A stretch of 64,000 bases of DNA from positions 2,311,501 to 2,375,500 of the forward strand of contig NC_014484.1 of NCBI RefSeq assembly GCF_000147075.1. Reading direction: 5' to 3'. The position numbers and the translations under genes were made by a program. The notes beneath the pieces are model-generated. The model worked only from the letters and a program-made list of their open reading frames with translations, ran no database searches and was not told where the DNA came from. The DNA is from Spirochaeta thermophila DSM 6192. GTDB lineage: Bacteria > Spirochaetota > Spirochaetia > Winmispirales > Winmispiraceae. Below are positions 27,251 through 35,837 of this stretch, one piece after another; the stretch's first letter is position 1; every line of letters starts with the position of its first letter.

Positions 27251-27490
27251 ATGAGAGTCAAGGTGGATACCGGACGCTGTATCTCCTGCGGCCTGTGCGA
27301 GGAGATGCTTCCCGAGGTGTTCAAGGTGGAGGAGAGGGGGGCTTCGGTCATCCTCCCGCACATCGAGGACGAGGATCGGAAGGCGGTGGTGTGGGGGCTG
27401 CTGGAAGACTGCCCGGGGGAAGCGCTCACCGTGGAAGGGGAGGAACCGAGGATCATCCCCTTCCATGCCGCTCGACCAGAAAGGCGATGA
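27251..27490 (+). CDS. 4Fe-4S ferredoxin (single cluster)
   Basis: 79 residues. Cluster ligands are CISCGLC near the N-terminus and the distant Cys in LEDCPGEAL, the layout of Thermotoga-type single 4Fe-4S ferredoxins. It is a low-potential electron carrier, and a candidate donor for the FTR-like protein at 515-847 (inference). There is no Shine-Dalgarno before the ATG. TTGTCA, 17 bp, GTACGT then 7 nt to the ATG suggests a leaderless or near-leaderless mRNA. The 3' end overlaps a convergent gene by 38 bp. Confidence 0.85.
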   Translation: MRVKVDTGRCISCGLCEEMLPEVFKVEERGASVILPHIEDEDRKAVVWGLLEDCPGEALTVEGEEPRIIPFHAARPERR

Positions 27491-27794
27491 AACCCACGCC
27501 CAGGAGGAGCGGGGGGAGGACGGCGACTGCGATATCGGCGAAGAGGGCCCAGGGGTCGCGCAGGGGGAGGAGCGAGAGGTCGGCGAGTGCGCGGTACACC
27601 GCCGCGGCGTAGAGGAAGAGCGTGGCGAGGGAGACGAGGATCCAGGAGGGGCGTTCGGTCTTCCTCCACACGAGGATGGCCCCGATGCAGGCGAGGGTGA
27701 GGGCGGCGAGCTCCGCGAGGTGGGGAATCACCAGGCGTTCCATGTCATGAATGTCGGCACGATCGGCCCTCGAGTGGAGGGCCGTTTCGCTCAT
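27453..27794 (-). CDS. Small integral membrane protein, unknown
   Basis: Up to 113 residues with three hydrophobic segments (HLAELAALTLACIGAILVW, WILVSLATLFLYAAAVYRAL, DIAVAVLPPLLLGVGFIAFLV). An ATGA overlap with the upstream gene favours the start at 27794. An alternative ATG at 27743 would leave an 8-bp-stem hairpin (27764-27784, CGGCCCTC arms) between the genes. No ribosome-binding site is clear for either. Last gene of the long minus-strand operon; function unknown. Confidence 0.55.
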   Translation of the reverse strand: MSETALHSRADRADIHDMERLVIPHLAELAALTLACIGAILVWRKTERPSWILVSLATLFLYAAAVYRALADLSLLPLRDPWALFADIAVAVLPPLLLGVGFIAFLVERHGRG

Positions 27795-28636
27795 GGGAAG
27801 AGTTCTGCGGACACTTCCTCGGCGGTCCTCCGGAAGAGGGCCCATTCCCCGGGCGAGATCTCGGCCGGGAAGACGCCGGGAACCCCGGGTGAGGGGGAGA
27901 CGAGGATGCCGCGGGAGAGGAAGCGCCGAAAGAGGGTCGGGTGGTCCCGGGGGGGTTCCTCGAGATAGAGGTAGGGGCCGGTGTGGCGCCAGGGAGGAGG
28001 GAGGGCGTCCAGGTAGTGGCCCACCCCTTGGAAGAGGTGGCCCGCCCCGAGGAGGTCGTGGATGCTGCGGGTCATGGCCGCGAGGAGGAGGGGACTCGCG
28101 AGGGCATCCGGCACGTCAGGCAGGAGGGACTCCTCGCGTGCACAGAGGACGCCGGGGAGGGCGAGGCCGGGGATGGGGAAGACGGGGATGGCAAGGGGCG
28201 TGGGGGGAGGGGGAAGGAAAGGCCGCGCCCAGGCGACGAGAGGGCTGCGGTGGGGCTGGAGGGAGGCGGGGAGGGCGGGGTCGTGGAGGGTGTAGGGGCG
28301 CTCGTGGCGGGAGGCGAGGTGGGCGAGGAGGGCTTCGTGGGAGGGGAAGAGACGGAGATGGGGGTGGGTGGGGAGGAAGGCGCGGAGGGCCTTGCGGAGT
28401 CGAAAGAGGTAGACCGAGGGAACGCGGAGATAGAGCCCTTTCGAGATCTCGTTCTTGAGCACCCTGCCGACCTGTCCGGGCCGGTGTCCAAGTACCGCCT
28501 TTCCTCCCTCTCCGTAGAGGTCGAGGATGCGTTCCCCCTTCTTCGTGTAGAGGCGCCAGCCCCTCGCCCGTTTCACGAAGGGAACCTCGGCGAGGAGGCG
28601 TTCCGCTTCCAAGATTTCCTCACGGAGTTCACTCAT
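27791..28636 (-). CDS. Degenerate class-III-aminotransferase-like protein lacking the PLP lysine
   Basis: 281 residues against about 430 for the family. The N-terminal part (WRLYTKKGERILDLYGEGGKAVLGH) and the C-terminal part (SRGILVSPSPGVPGVFPAEISPGEWALFRR) resemble the small domain of glutamate-1-semialdehyde aminomutase-type enzymes. The large domain is shortened and proline/alanine-rich. After about residue 66 the protein contains no lysine at all, so no Schiff-base residue exists. It may be a non-catalytic relative. It overlaps the helicase gene by 8 bp. The role is unknown. Confidence 0.6.
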   Translation of the reverse strand: MSELREEILEAERLLAEVPFVKRARGWRLYTKKGERILDLYGEGGKAVLGHRPGQVGRVLKNEISKGLYLRVPSVYLFRLRKALRAFLPTHPHLRLFPSHEALLAHLASRHERPYTLHDPALPASLQPHRSPLVAWARPFLPPPPTPLAIPVFPIPGLALPGVLCAREESLLPDVPDALASPLLLAAMTRSIHDLLGAGHLFQGVGHYLDALPPPWRHTGPYLYLEEPPRDHPTLFRRFLSRGILVSPSPGVPGVFPAEISPGEWALFRRTAEEVSAELFP

Positions 28637-30680
28637 GCCGTATCCTCTCGAGCGGGGTGTACGAAGGCAGGAACTCGCACGTGTACCCTGTCTCGAAGCG
28701 GACCTTCACCACCAGGAGGTTCCCGTTGTGCCGGCGCTCCACCACCATACCGTATCCGTAATCGTCGTGGTAGATCCTGCTCCCTACAGGGAAGTCCTCC
28801 TCTTCCTCCTCCTCGTACGAGGGGGAGAGACACTCGGGAGGGATCTCCCTGAGAAACCGTGAGGCCTGCTGGAAGCTCCTCCTGCCCCTGATGTTTCTCG
28901 TCTGGGCCCAGCTCAAGAAGAGCCCGTCCTTCGCCCGCGTGAGGGCCACGTAGAAGAGTCTTCGTTCTTCCTCGATATCCTCGGGACTCGAAGCCGCCCA
29001 TGAGGGAAAGACGCCCTCCTCCAGGCCCGTGATGATGACCTTCGAGAACTCGAGCCCCTTGGTGTTGTGCATGGTGATGAGCACCACCCCGTCACCCGAT
29101 CCCCTGTCCAGGCTCCCTTCGAGCGCCACGTACTCGAGAAAGGCGAGGAGACCGTCCCTGCCTCCGGGATACGACCGGGCGAGGGCAAGGAGCTCCTGGA
29201 GGTTCTCCAGCTTCTGACGGGCGGTGTAGTCGTCGAATCCCTGATAGTAGTCCCAGAGCCCGCTCTCCTTGAGCAGGTCCTCCATCCAGGAAGCGAGGTC
29301 CATACGGGAGAGCCGCTCCCCGATGTGATCCAGGAACCGGGCGAACTCCACCATCGAGGCCCCCGCCTTACCCGGGACCACTCCCTCTCGGAGCACCTCC
29401 ACCAGCGTCGATCCGGTGCCACGCGCGTGCGAGATGATGGCCTCCTGGCTCTTCGCGCCGATCCCCCGGGGCGGCTTGTTGATCACCCTGAGGAAGGAGA
29501 CCTCGTCACGGGGATTGAGCACCAACCGCAGGAAGGCCAGGAGATCCTTCACCTCCTCCCGCTCATAGAACCGGAGCGATCCCACCACCCGGTAGGGTAC
29601 CCCTTCCCTCGCGAGGGCGAGCTCGAGCAGCCTGGACTGGTAGTGGGCCCGGTAGAGGACGGCGACGTCCTCCCACCCCTCCTCACGGAGGAACCGTGCC
29701 CAGTACGCCGCCTCCTCCTCCGCCGACGGGAACGAGAGGATCCGGATCACATCCCCCCCCTGTCGGATCGGCCTCAGCGTCTTGCCGAGACGCCCCTCGT
29801 TGTGGGCGATCACCCCTGAGGCGGCTCTCAGGATGGTCGCGGTGGATCGGTAGTTCGTCTCGAGTCGAACGATGTGAGTACCCTCGAAGGCATCCGGGAA
29901 GTCGAGGATGTTCCGCACCTCGGCCCCCCGGAACCGGTAGATCGACTGATCTTCGTCGCCCACCACGCAGAGGTACGTCTCGGGCCCGTAGAGCTCCCTG
30001 AGGAGAAAGAACTGCGCCACGTTCGAGTCCTGGTACTCGTCGACCATCACCACCCGGAACGCGGCATGGACCTTGCGCCTCACGTCCTCGTGTTCCTTGA
30101 GCAGTCTGAGGGGGAGGAGGATGAGGTCACCGAAGTCCACGTTCCCCGTATCCCTGAGCCGATCCTCGTACCGCGCGTAGAGCTCCGGGAAGTCATCGTC
30201 TTCCAGTATGGAGGAGAGGTCATCTTCAGGACCGAGTGCGTAGTCCTTCGCCCTCGAGATCGCCCACGCATAGCGGGAGAGGTGTCGGCGTTGGCTGCCC
30301 TCGAGAATCGAAGAGAGGAGCGCGCGTGCATCCTCGTCATCATAGATGGCGAAATCCCGAGCGAGGCCCAGGCGTTCTCCGTAGAGCCTCAGGAGCCAGG
30401 CACCGAACGAATGGAAGGTCTTTATCATCACCCCTTCGGTTCGGGGTGAGAGCTGGAGGGCACGCTCGTACATCTCCCGGGCAGCCTTGTTGGTGAAGGT
30501 CACCGCAAGGATCGACCGAGCGGGAATACCCAAGGCGTCCACCAGGTAGGCGATCTTGGTGGTGATGACGCGGGTTTTCCCGGAACCGGCCCCTGCGAGT
30601 ATGAGGAGGGGACTCCCGGAATGAAAGACCGCCTCGCGTTGTTCGGCATTGAGCGTCTCGAGATACGAAAGATCGACCAC
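28629..30680 (-). CDS. UvrD/PcrA-family ATP-dependent DNA helicase
   Basis: 683 residues, superfamily 1A. Motif I is LILAGAGSGKTRV, motif Ia TFTNKAAREM, motif II VMVDEYQDSN, motif III VVGDEDQSIYRFRGA, motif IV ETNYRST, motif V ITMHNTKGLEF and motif VI VALTRAKDGLFLSWA. The C-terminal 45 residues (DDYGYGMVVERRHNGNLLVVKVRF) look like the Tudor-type domain of PcrA. It unwinds DNA 3' to 5' in repair and replication. It starts at 30680, next to the lipoprotein stop. Confidence 0.95.
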   Translation of the reverse strand: MVDLSYLETLNAEQREAVFHSGSPLLILAGAGSGKTRVITTKIAYLVDALGIPARSILAVTFTNKAAREMYERALQLSPRTEGVMIKTFHSFGAWLLRLYGERLGLARDFAIYDDEDARALLSSILEGSQRRHLSRYAWAISRAKDYALGPEDDLSSILEDDDFPELYARYEDRLRDTGNVDFGDLILLPLRLLKEHEDVRRKVHAAFRVVMVDEYQDSNVAQFFLLRELYGPETYLCVVGDEDQSIYRFRGAEVRNILDFPDAFEGTHIVRLETNYRSTATILRAASGVIAHNEGRLGKTLRPIRQGGDVIRILSFPSAEEEAAYWARFLREEGWEDVAVLYRAHYQSRLLELALAREGVPYRVVGSLRFYEREEVKDLLAFLRLVLNPRDEVSFLRVINKPPRGIGAKSQEAIISHARGTGSTLVEVLREGVVPGKAGASMVEFARFLDHIGERLSRMDLASWMEDLLKESGLWDYYQGFDDYTARQKLENLQELLALARSYPGGRDGLLAFLEYVALEGSLDRGSGDGVVLITMHNTKGLEFSKVIITGLEEGVFPSWAASSPEDIEEERRLFYVALTRAKDGLFLSWAQTRNIRGRRSFQQASRFLREIPPECLSPSYEEEEEEDFPVGSRIYHDDYGYGMVVERRHNGNLLVVKVRFETGYTCEFLPSYTPLERIRHE

Positions 30681-30681
30681 G

Positions 30682-31050
30682 CTACCACTCCATGGGCCAG
30701 AGGACCTTCCACTCCCCGCCCTCTTTCACGAGATAGAGACTCTCCCGACCTTCCCCTTCGATGAGATAGTCCACCCTGATACGATCCCCCTCTTCCACGA
30801 CATCCTCGAGCCTGAAGGAGCGCACCGAAAGCGCACTCCTTTCCCCCTCGGGGACGAGGGCCACGAAGGCCTGGAGGAGATCCAGCGAGGGCAAGGTCTG
30901 GCGGGCGGCGTACCGCCGCGCCTCTTCGATGTCGAGCGAGACCAGGGCGGTGAGGAACCGTCTCGCCACCTCACGGGGACTGCCGGATGCACACGAGAGG
31001 GAAACCGTGACGAACAAGACGAGGGAGAGGAGCCCCAGGCCCTTCTTCAT
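30682..31050 (-). CDS. Putative lipoprotein, unknown
   Basis: 122 residues. It has a signal peptide with lipobox (MKKGLGLLSLVLFVTVSLSC), then an alpha+beta domain (SPREVARRFLTALVSLDIEEARRY ... LYLVKEGGEWKVLWPMEW) of the kind seen in NTF2-like/DUF4878 lipoproteins. It starts 4 bp after rimO with no clear ribosome-binding site, so it is probably coupled to rimO. Cell-envelope location predicted. Confidence 0.7.
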   Translation of the reverse strand: MKKGLGLLSLVLFVTVSLSCASGSPREVARRFLTALVSLDIEEARRYAARQTLPSLDLLQAFVALVPEGERSALSVRSFRLEDVVEEGDRIRVDYLIEGEGRESLYLVKEGGEWKVLWPMEW

Positions 31051-31054
31051 GGGA

Positions 31055-32383
31055 CTATTGTGACAGACAAACCCCTTCCAGATCAATGCCGTTCCGCTTA
31101 AGCACCCTCGCCCGTACGACGCGGCCGGGCTCGAGCCCTTCACCGTGCACCACCACGAGCCCGTCCACTTCCGGTGCCTGGAAGGCCGAACGCGCGAGGG
31201 CCATATCCTCCCCCTCGATCCGTTCCTCCACCAGGACCTCACATTCCCTTCCCACCCATCGCTCGAGTCGTTCACCGGTGATCCCCTCCTGGAGGCGCTC
31301 GAGATCCTCCTTCCTCCGCTCCGCCCGCTCCAGTCTCACCCCGGCCTTACGACCTTCCTCCCGGTGCCACGCTTCCGCGGGGGTACCCTCCTCGGGTGAA
31401 TACACGAAGAATCCCGCCCAATCGAGCCGCACCTCTTCGAGGAACCGCGCGAGGGCATCCAGGTCCTCCTCTTCCTCTCCCGGGAACCCGAGGAGGAAGG
31501 TCGATCGCACCACCACGTCGGGCAGCGAGTCCCTCAATGCGTGCACGAGTTCGGCGTACCGCTCGGCATCGCCCCTTCTCCCCATTCTCCGGAGGAGGCG
31601 CGCCGAGACGTGCTGGAAGGGAAGGTCCACGTAGGGAAGGAGGCGTCGGTCCTGCCCCATGAGGCGAAGGATCTCCCATGGGAAATGATCTGGATGTATG
31701 TAGAGGAGCCTCACCCAGAAGTCGCCCTGCAGCTCGAGTATGCGTTCGAGGAGGCCAAAGAGGCTTCCACCCCTCTCCTTGCCGTACGAGCCCAGGTCCT
31801 GGGCCACCAGATTCACCTCGCGTATCCCTTCCCCGAGGAGGCCCTTCACCTCCTGGACGATCTCCTCTTCGGGCCGGCTCCAAAACCGCCCGCGGATGAG
31901 CGGGATGGCACAATACGAACACCGGTTGTCGCAGCCCTCGGCCACCTTCACGTAGGCGCTCCCTGGAAAGGAGAGCAGGCGCTTCCTCCGGACATGTGCG
32001 GGCCGCCGGGCCTGAGGCGTCCACACCACCCTCCTGCCCTCCATCACCTGCCGGGCTGCATCCACCACTGCGGAGAGGTCGGCGTTCCCCAGCACTCCAT
32101 CCACCTCCTCCATCTCCTCCCCCAGCTCTCTCCCGTACCGTTGAGCGAGACACCCCGTGAGGAGGATCCGCTTGTCCGGAAAACGTTCCCTGAAGAGGAA
32201 GGCGGTCTCCAGCGACTCCTCCTTCGCATCCCTGATGAACCCGCAGGTGTTCACCACAATGAGATCGGCCTCGGCAGGGTCCTCCACCAGCTCCCACCCG
32301 GCATCGAGAAGGAGCGAGATGATGACTTCGGCATCCACCTGGTTTTTCGCGCAGCCGAGTGGTTCGAGATAGAAAGAAGGCAT
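31055..32383 (-). CDS. rimO: Ribosomal protein S12 (aspartate-C3) methylthiotransferase RimO
   Basis: 442 residues. The UPF0004 domain Cys are in LEPLGCAKNQVD, VNTCGFI and LLTGCLAQRYG. The radical SAM motif is EGCDNRCSYCAIPLIRG, with LPFQHVSARLLRRMGR and a C-terminal TRAM domain (WVGRECEVLVEE). It modifies Asp89 of ribosomal protein S12. GCAKNQVD distinguishes RimO from MiaB. Start at 32383 with GGAGAG upstream, 11 bp after the rodZ-like gene. Confidence 0.93.
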   Translation of the reverse strand: MPSFYLEPLGCAKNQVDAEVIISLLLDAGWELVEDPAEADLIVVNTCGFIRDAKEESLETAFLFRERFPDKRILLTGCLAQRYGRELGEEMEEVDGVLGNADLSAVVDAARQVMEGRRVVWTPQARRPAHVRRKRLLSFPGSAYVKVAEGCDNRCSYCAIPLIRGRFWSRPEEEIVQEVKGLLGEGIREVNLVAQDLGSYGKERGGSLFGLLERILELQGDFWVRLLYIHPDHFPWEILRLMGQDRRLLPYVDLPFQHVSARLLRRMGRRGDAERYAELVHALRDSLPDVVVRSTFLLGFPGEEEEDLDALARFLEEVRLDWAGFFVYSPEEGTPAEAWHREEGRKAGVRLERAERRKEDLERLQEGITGERLERWVGRECEVLVEERIEGEDMALARSAFQAPEVDGLVVVHGEGLEPGRVVRARVLKRNGIDLEGVCLSQ

Positions 32384-32394
32384 GGATCTCTCCG

Positions 32395-33522
32395 TCAGTA
32401 CGCCGGCACCAGTTCCAGATGGTACGAGCCGTTCTCCGTGTTCCTCACCCAGGTGAGAAGCCATACAGCCACCTCACCCACCTCCCCCAGCTTCATCTCC
32501 ACACCGCCCACCCGTGCGGTGACCACCCCGGCGTTGGAGAGCCACAACCAGGCCTGCTGGCGCATACTCGCCCTGAAGACATCCCCCCGCTGGAAGAAAC
32601 GCTCCACCACCTCGCCGTCGTCCACCTTGCTTCTGAAGAGCACGGGACCCCTGAAGGAGAGTTCGAGCATCACGATATCCTGCACATCCGCGGAGAGCAC
32701 CACCTGGGAGGAAAGCCGGCGCCCCTCCTCGAGCGTGGAACCGATGGGAGCGAGGAGAGGAACCCCCTCCTTCACCTCCTCCACCGCCACCTCCCGGGTC
32801 TGCCCGCCCTCCACCAGGACCTGCGGCCCCTCCACATGGCGGTCCAACCGCACCACGGCCTCGGCCCCCTCCTCCCCTCTCCTTATCTCCCTCACGAGCA
32901 CCGCCAGATCGGGCTTCCCGTCCCCGGAAACGTCCAGTCGTGCCGATGCCCCTCTCTCCAAGGGGAACTCCCCTTCCTCCGTCTTCACGAGGAGGGTCTC
33001 GGCTCCGAAACGCTCGAACGAGAACCGATGGTCCTCTTCCCCCACACGCATCACCACCGCATCACCCTCACGGAAAACCCCCTCCATCACCTCCTCCTGG
33101 AAGCGCACCCCCCGCTCCTGCGGGGCCTCGGACGGGCGAGGCACACGAGCCGCCTCGGCGGCCCCCCCCCGGGGAAAGACGAAGTACCCTCCCACGCCGA
33201 CACCGATCACCAGCAGGACCACGAGGAGGATCCACCATGGGAACGAACGAGGACGCCCCACCAGATCCTCTATCGGGGGCTCCTGTTCCTGAAGTCGAAT
33301 GTTCCGATAGAGACTCACCATACGCTGCGGATCGAGGCCCAGGTACTCCGCATAGGACTTCAGGAAACCCATCAGATACGTCTCACCGGGAAAGGCGGAG
33401 AAGTCCTCCGCTTCCAGTGCCTCAAGGTAGCGCCTCAGGATGAATGTATCCTTTTCCGCCTGGTAGAGGGAGATCCCCTTCTCTTCTCTCGCGTTCTTCA
33501 ACACGGCACCGAGCGATTCCAT
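32395..33522 (-). CDS. RodZ-like protein (XRE HTH, one TM, periplasmic domain)
   Basis: 375 residues. The N-terminal 85 are an XRE-type HTH without an obvious DNA-binding role (LGAVLKNAREEKGISLYQAEKDTFILRRYLEALE). A single TM follows at about 94-116 (FPWWILLVVLLVIGVGVGGYFVF), then a beta-rich periplasmic part and a C-terminal DUF4115-like end (FQRGDVFRASMRQQAWLWLSNAGVV). It may link the cytoskeleton to wall synthesis as RodZ does with MreB. GGGGGAGG precedes the ATG. Confidence 0.8.
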   Translation of the reverse strand: MESLGAVLKNAREEKGISLYQAEKDTFILRRYLEALEAEDFSAFPGETYLMGFLKSYAEYLGLDPQRMVSLYRNIRLQEQEPPIEDLVGRPRSFPWWILLVVLLVIGVGVGGYFVFPRGGAAEAARVPRPSEAPQERGVRFQEEVMEGVFREGDAVVMRVGEEDHRFSFERFGAETLLVKTEEGEFPLERGASARLDVSGDGKPDLAVLVREIRRGEEGAEAVVRLDRHVEGPQVLVEGGQTREVAVEEVKEGVPLLAPIGSTLEEGRRLSSQVVLSADVQDIVMLELSFRGPVLFRSKVDDGEVVERFFQRGDVFRASMRQQAWLWLSNAGVVTARVGGVEMKLGEVGEVAVWLLTWVRNTENGSYHLELVPAY

Positions 33523-33545
33523 GAGCCTCCCCCGATCTCACATCC

Positions 33546-34238
33546 TCAGGATTCAGGATTGAAAAGGAAATTGTAATAGACATTCGCCGAAGGCGGAGAA
33601 TCGTATTCGAACCTCGCATCAGGGAGATTCTGATTCACCCTGATGTTCACGAAATCGAAGGTAACCTCCTGGTAGTCCACGGTGACTCCCTTGAGACGCC
33701 TCATGTACCCATCCTGCCCCACGCTCATGATGATCTGCCGGAACCCCACCCGTGTGGAACGCCAGGTGAGGTTGAGCTTCACCACGGGTTCGGGAGAGCC
33801 CTTCCCCGCGGCCACCAGTTCCTCCGGATCGAGACTCACATACCCCGGGCCCTCGAGATAGGCGATGGAATAGTTCCGCCTCAAGAGGGCGAGCCCCTCT
33901 CCCGTTGCGAGCTGGAGACCGGATCCGGAGAGACTCTGCTGGAGCACCACGCGTTCCGACGGCACATAGATGAGGAGTTCCTCTCCCGTGCTCACGAGGA
34001 CCTGATCCTCGGGTTCCGAGAAGTCGATCCTGAGCTTGCCGGGTCGCTTGTAGAACAGAGTGCCTCTCATCACCGACTGGGGCGTGGTTATGGTGATATC
34101 CGCCACATAGTCCTTGATCTGGGCATACCGTTGGGCCACCTGCTCGAAAAACTGCTGTGCGGTGAGGACCTCCTGACCCACGAGACCCCCCGTCACCCAT
34201 AACACACACACCCAGGCTGCCGTCAGCCGTTTCACCAT
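33546..34238 (-). CDS. LolA-like outer-membrane lipoprotein carrier
   Basis: 230 residues. Signal peptide (MVKRLTAAWVCVLWVTGGLVG), then a LolA-type beta-barrel half: FFEQVAQRYAQIKDYVADITIT, RGTLFYKRPGKLRIDFSEPEDQVLVSTGEELLIYVP. It would carry lipoproteins or other lipids across the periplasm. AAGGAG lies before the ATG at 34238. Second gene of the long operon. Confidence 0.82.
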   Translation of the reverse strand: MVKRLTAAWVCVLWVTGGLVGQEVLTAQQFFEQVAQRYAQIKDYVADITITTPQSVMRGTLFYKRPGKLRIDFSEPEDQVLVSTGEELLIYVPSERVVLQQSLSGSGLQLATGEGLALLRRNYSIAYLEGPGYVSLDPEELVAAGKGSPEPVVKLNLTWRSTRVGFRQIIMSVGQDGYMRRLKGVTVDYQEVTFDFVNIRVNQNLPDARFEYDSPPSANVYYNFLFNPES

Positions 34239-34289
34239 GGAGAACTCCTTCGAGATAACCATCTTTGCGTATAGGGAGCCCTTTGTCAA

Positions 34290-35036
34290 TCAGGAGGAAT
34301 CCTGGGAAAGGCGACGGAGCATGTCCCGGATCTCGGCGGCCTTCTCGTAATTCTCCTTCTCGAGTGCGCTCTGGAGCTGCGCCCTGAGTCGGGCTGCCGG
34401 ATCCGCCTCCATCTCCTCTATCTCAGCCGATACCGTGGTGAGATAGGAAATCGAGCGTAACTTCTCGAAGAAGAAGATCGGAGAATCCAGATCCTCCATT
34501 CCCTGGAGCTGGGAGAGGGCTTCGCCGAGCACCGTACGGGCTGCCTCATGATCCTCCTCCTTGAGAGACACCATCGCCCGGGCCACGGCATGCATCCTGA
34601 GAAGATAGGGCCAGTACTGGAGGAGTTCCCTCGCCTCCTCATGGGGATAGAAGGACTCCACCAGGGAGAAGATCTCCATATTGTGGGCAGTATCCTCCAC
34701 CACCCGTTCGAACTCTCCTATCTGGAAGAGGTGGAGATAACGATAGTAGAAGAGCACCGCCTCCTGATGGAGGGCATCGAACTCCTCCTTCCCGAGAGCG
34801 AAGCCCGCTTCGCTCCCCTGTTCCCGGATCCAATCCTCCTTCCTGGCCTTCACCATATCGAGGACCGTAGGATACCCCCCGGGCCTGAGACCGTCGGGAC
34901 GGCCCTCCACCTCGTACTGCTCGATCCCAAGGGGCAGCCGCACCTGGAGCAGGGGTCTCCCATCGACACCCTCTATGAGACGCACATTGTGCTCAGGATC
35001 ATACGGCCACTCGAGGAGCACGGCAGAGATGTCCAT
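34290..35036 (-). CDS. UVR-motif protein, unknown
   Basis: 248 residues. The C-terminal segment LRAQLQSALEKENYEKAAEIRDMLRRL is a UVR (UvrB/UvrC) motif, also found in McsA-like adaptors. The rest is helical and acidic with no known domain. I take ATG 35036 because MDISAVLLEW begins the ordered part, although a longer frame to 35126 is open. No ribosome-binding site is visible at either. First gene of the eight-gene minus-strand operon; divergent from pyrH. Confidence 0.65.
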   Translation of the reverse strand: MDISAVLLEWPYDPEHNVRLIEGVDGRPLLQVRLPLGIEQYEVEGRPDGLRPGGYPTVLDMVKARKEDWIREQGSEAGFALGKEEFDALHQEAVLFYYRYLHLFQIGEFERVVEDTAHNMEIFSLVESFYPHEEARELLQYWPYLLRMHAVARAMVSLKEEDHEAARTVLGEALSQLQGMEDLDSPIFFFEKLRSISYLTTVSAEIEEMEADPAARLRAQLQSALEKENYEKAAEIRDMLRRLSQDSS

Positions 35037-35144
35037 ATGTACAATATACTCACAGCGGAGACTGGATTCCACCTCCGGTTCCTTGGCATTCGATCCCTTT
35101 TCGTATAGCGTAACAGGAAGAACCATCTACACCAGAGGGAACAC

Positions 35145-35837
35145 ATGGACAAGACCATCGTCATGTCGCTCGGGGGCTCCATCGTGGCCCCTGACGGAGT
35201 GGATGCGGAGTTTCTCTCGATCTTCCGGCACCACATCACCTCCTTCCTCGAGGAACACGATGGGGTCCGACTCATCCTGGTGGTGGGAGGAGGAGGACCT
35301 GCACGACGCTATCAACAAGCCTTTCGAACGATCACCGGCTCGGACGACCACGCCCTCCTCGACTGGATAGGGATCGCCGCCACCAGGCTCAACGCAGAAC
35401 TCCTTCGAGCCCTGTTCCATCCTCTCTGCGCCGATCCTGTGGTCACGGACCCCACCGCCGAAATCCCGTTCACCGGTCGAATCCTGGTGGCTTCCGGGTG
35501 GAAACCGGGCTTCTCCACCGATTTCGACGCGGTACTCCTCGCGGAGCGTTTCGGGGCCCGGACGCTCCTCAACCTTTCCAACATCGCCATGGTCTACTCG
35601 GACGATCCCCGCACCAACCCCGACGCCACCCCCCTTCCCCGTCTCTCATGGAAGGAGTTCAGGGCCATGGTGGGTGACGAGTGGACGCCGGGGAAGAACG
35701 TGCCCTTCGATCCGGTGGCCGCACGCAAGGCCCACGAAGGGGGGCTTTCGGTGATCATCGCCGCAGGGAAGGACATCGAGAACCTCTCGGCCATCCTCGA
35801 AGGACGTCCTTTCAGGGGAACCGTGATCGAATCCTGA
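35145..35837 (+). CDS. pyrH: UMP kinase, archaeal/spirochaete type
   Basis: 230 residues, amino-acid-kinase fold. Marks are MSLGGSIVAPDGVDAEFL, LVVGGGGPARRY, DWIGIAATRLNAELL, FSTDFDAVLLAE and FDPVAARKAHEGG. These fit the archaeal-type PyrH subfamily more than the E. coli hexamer type. It phosphorylates UMP to UDP. AGAGGGAACAC precedes the ATG. Convergent 26-bp overlap with the radical SAM gene. Confidence 0.9.
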   Translation: MDKTIVMSLGGSIVAPDGVDAEFLSIFRHHITSFLEEHDGVRLILVVGGGGPARRYQQAFRTITGSDDHALLDWIGIAATRLNAELLRALFHPLCADPVVTDPTAEIPFTGRILVASGWKPGFSTDFDAVLLAERFGARTLLNLSNIAMVYSDDPRTNPDATPLPRLSWKEFRAMVGDEWTPGKNVPFDPVAARKAHEGGLSVIIAAGKDIENLSAILEGRPFRGTVIES

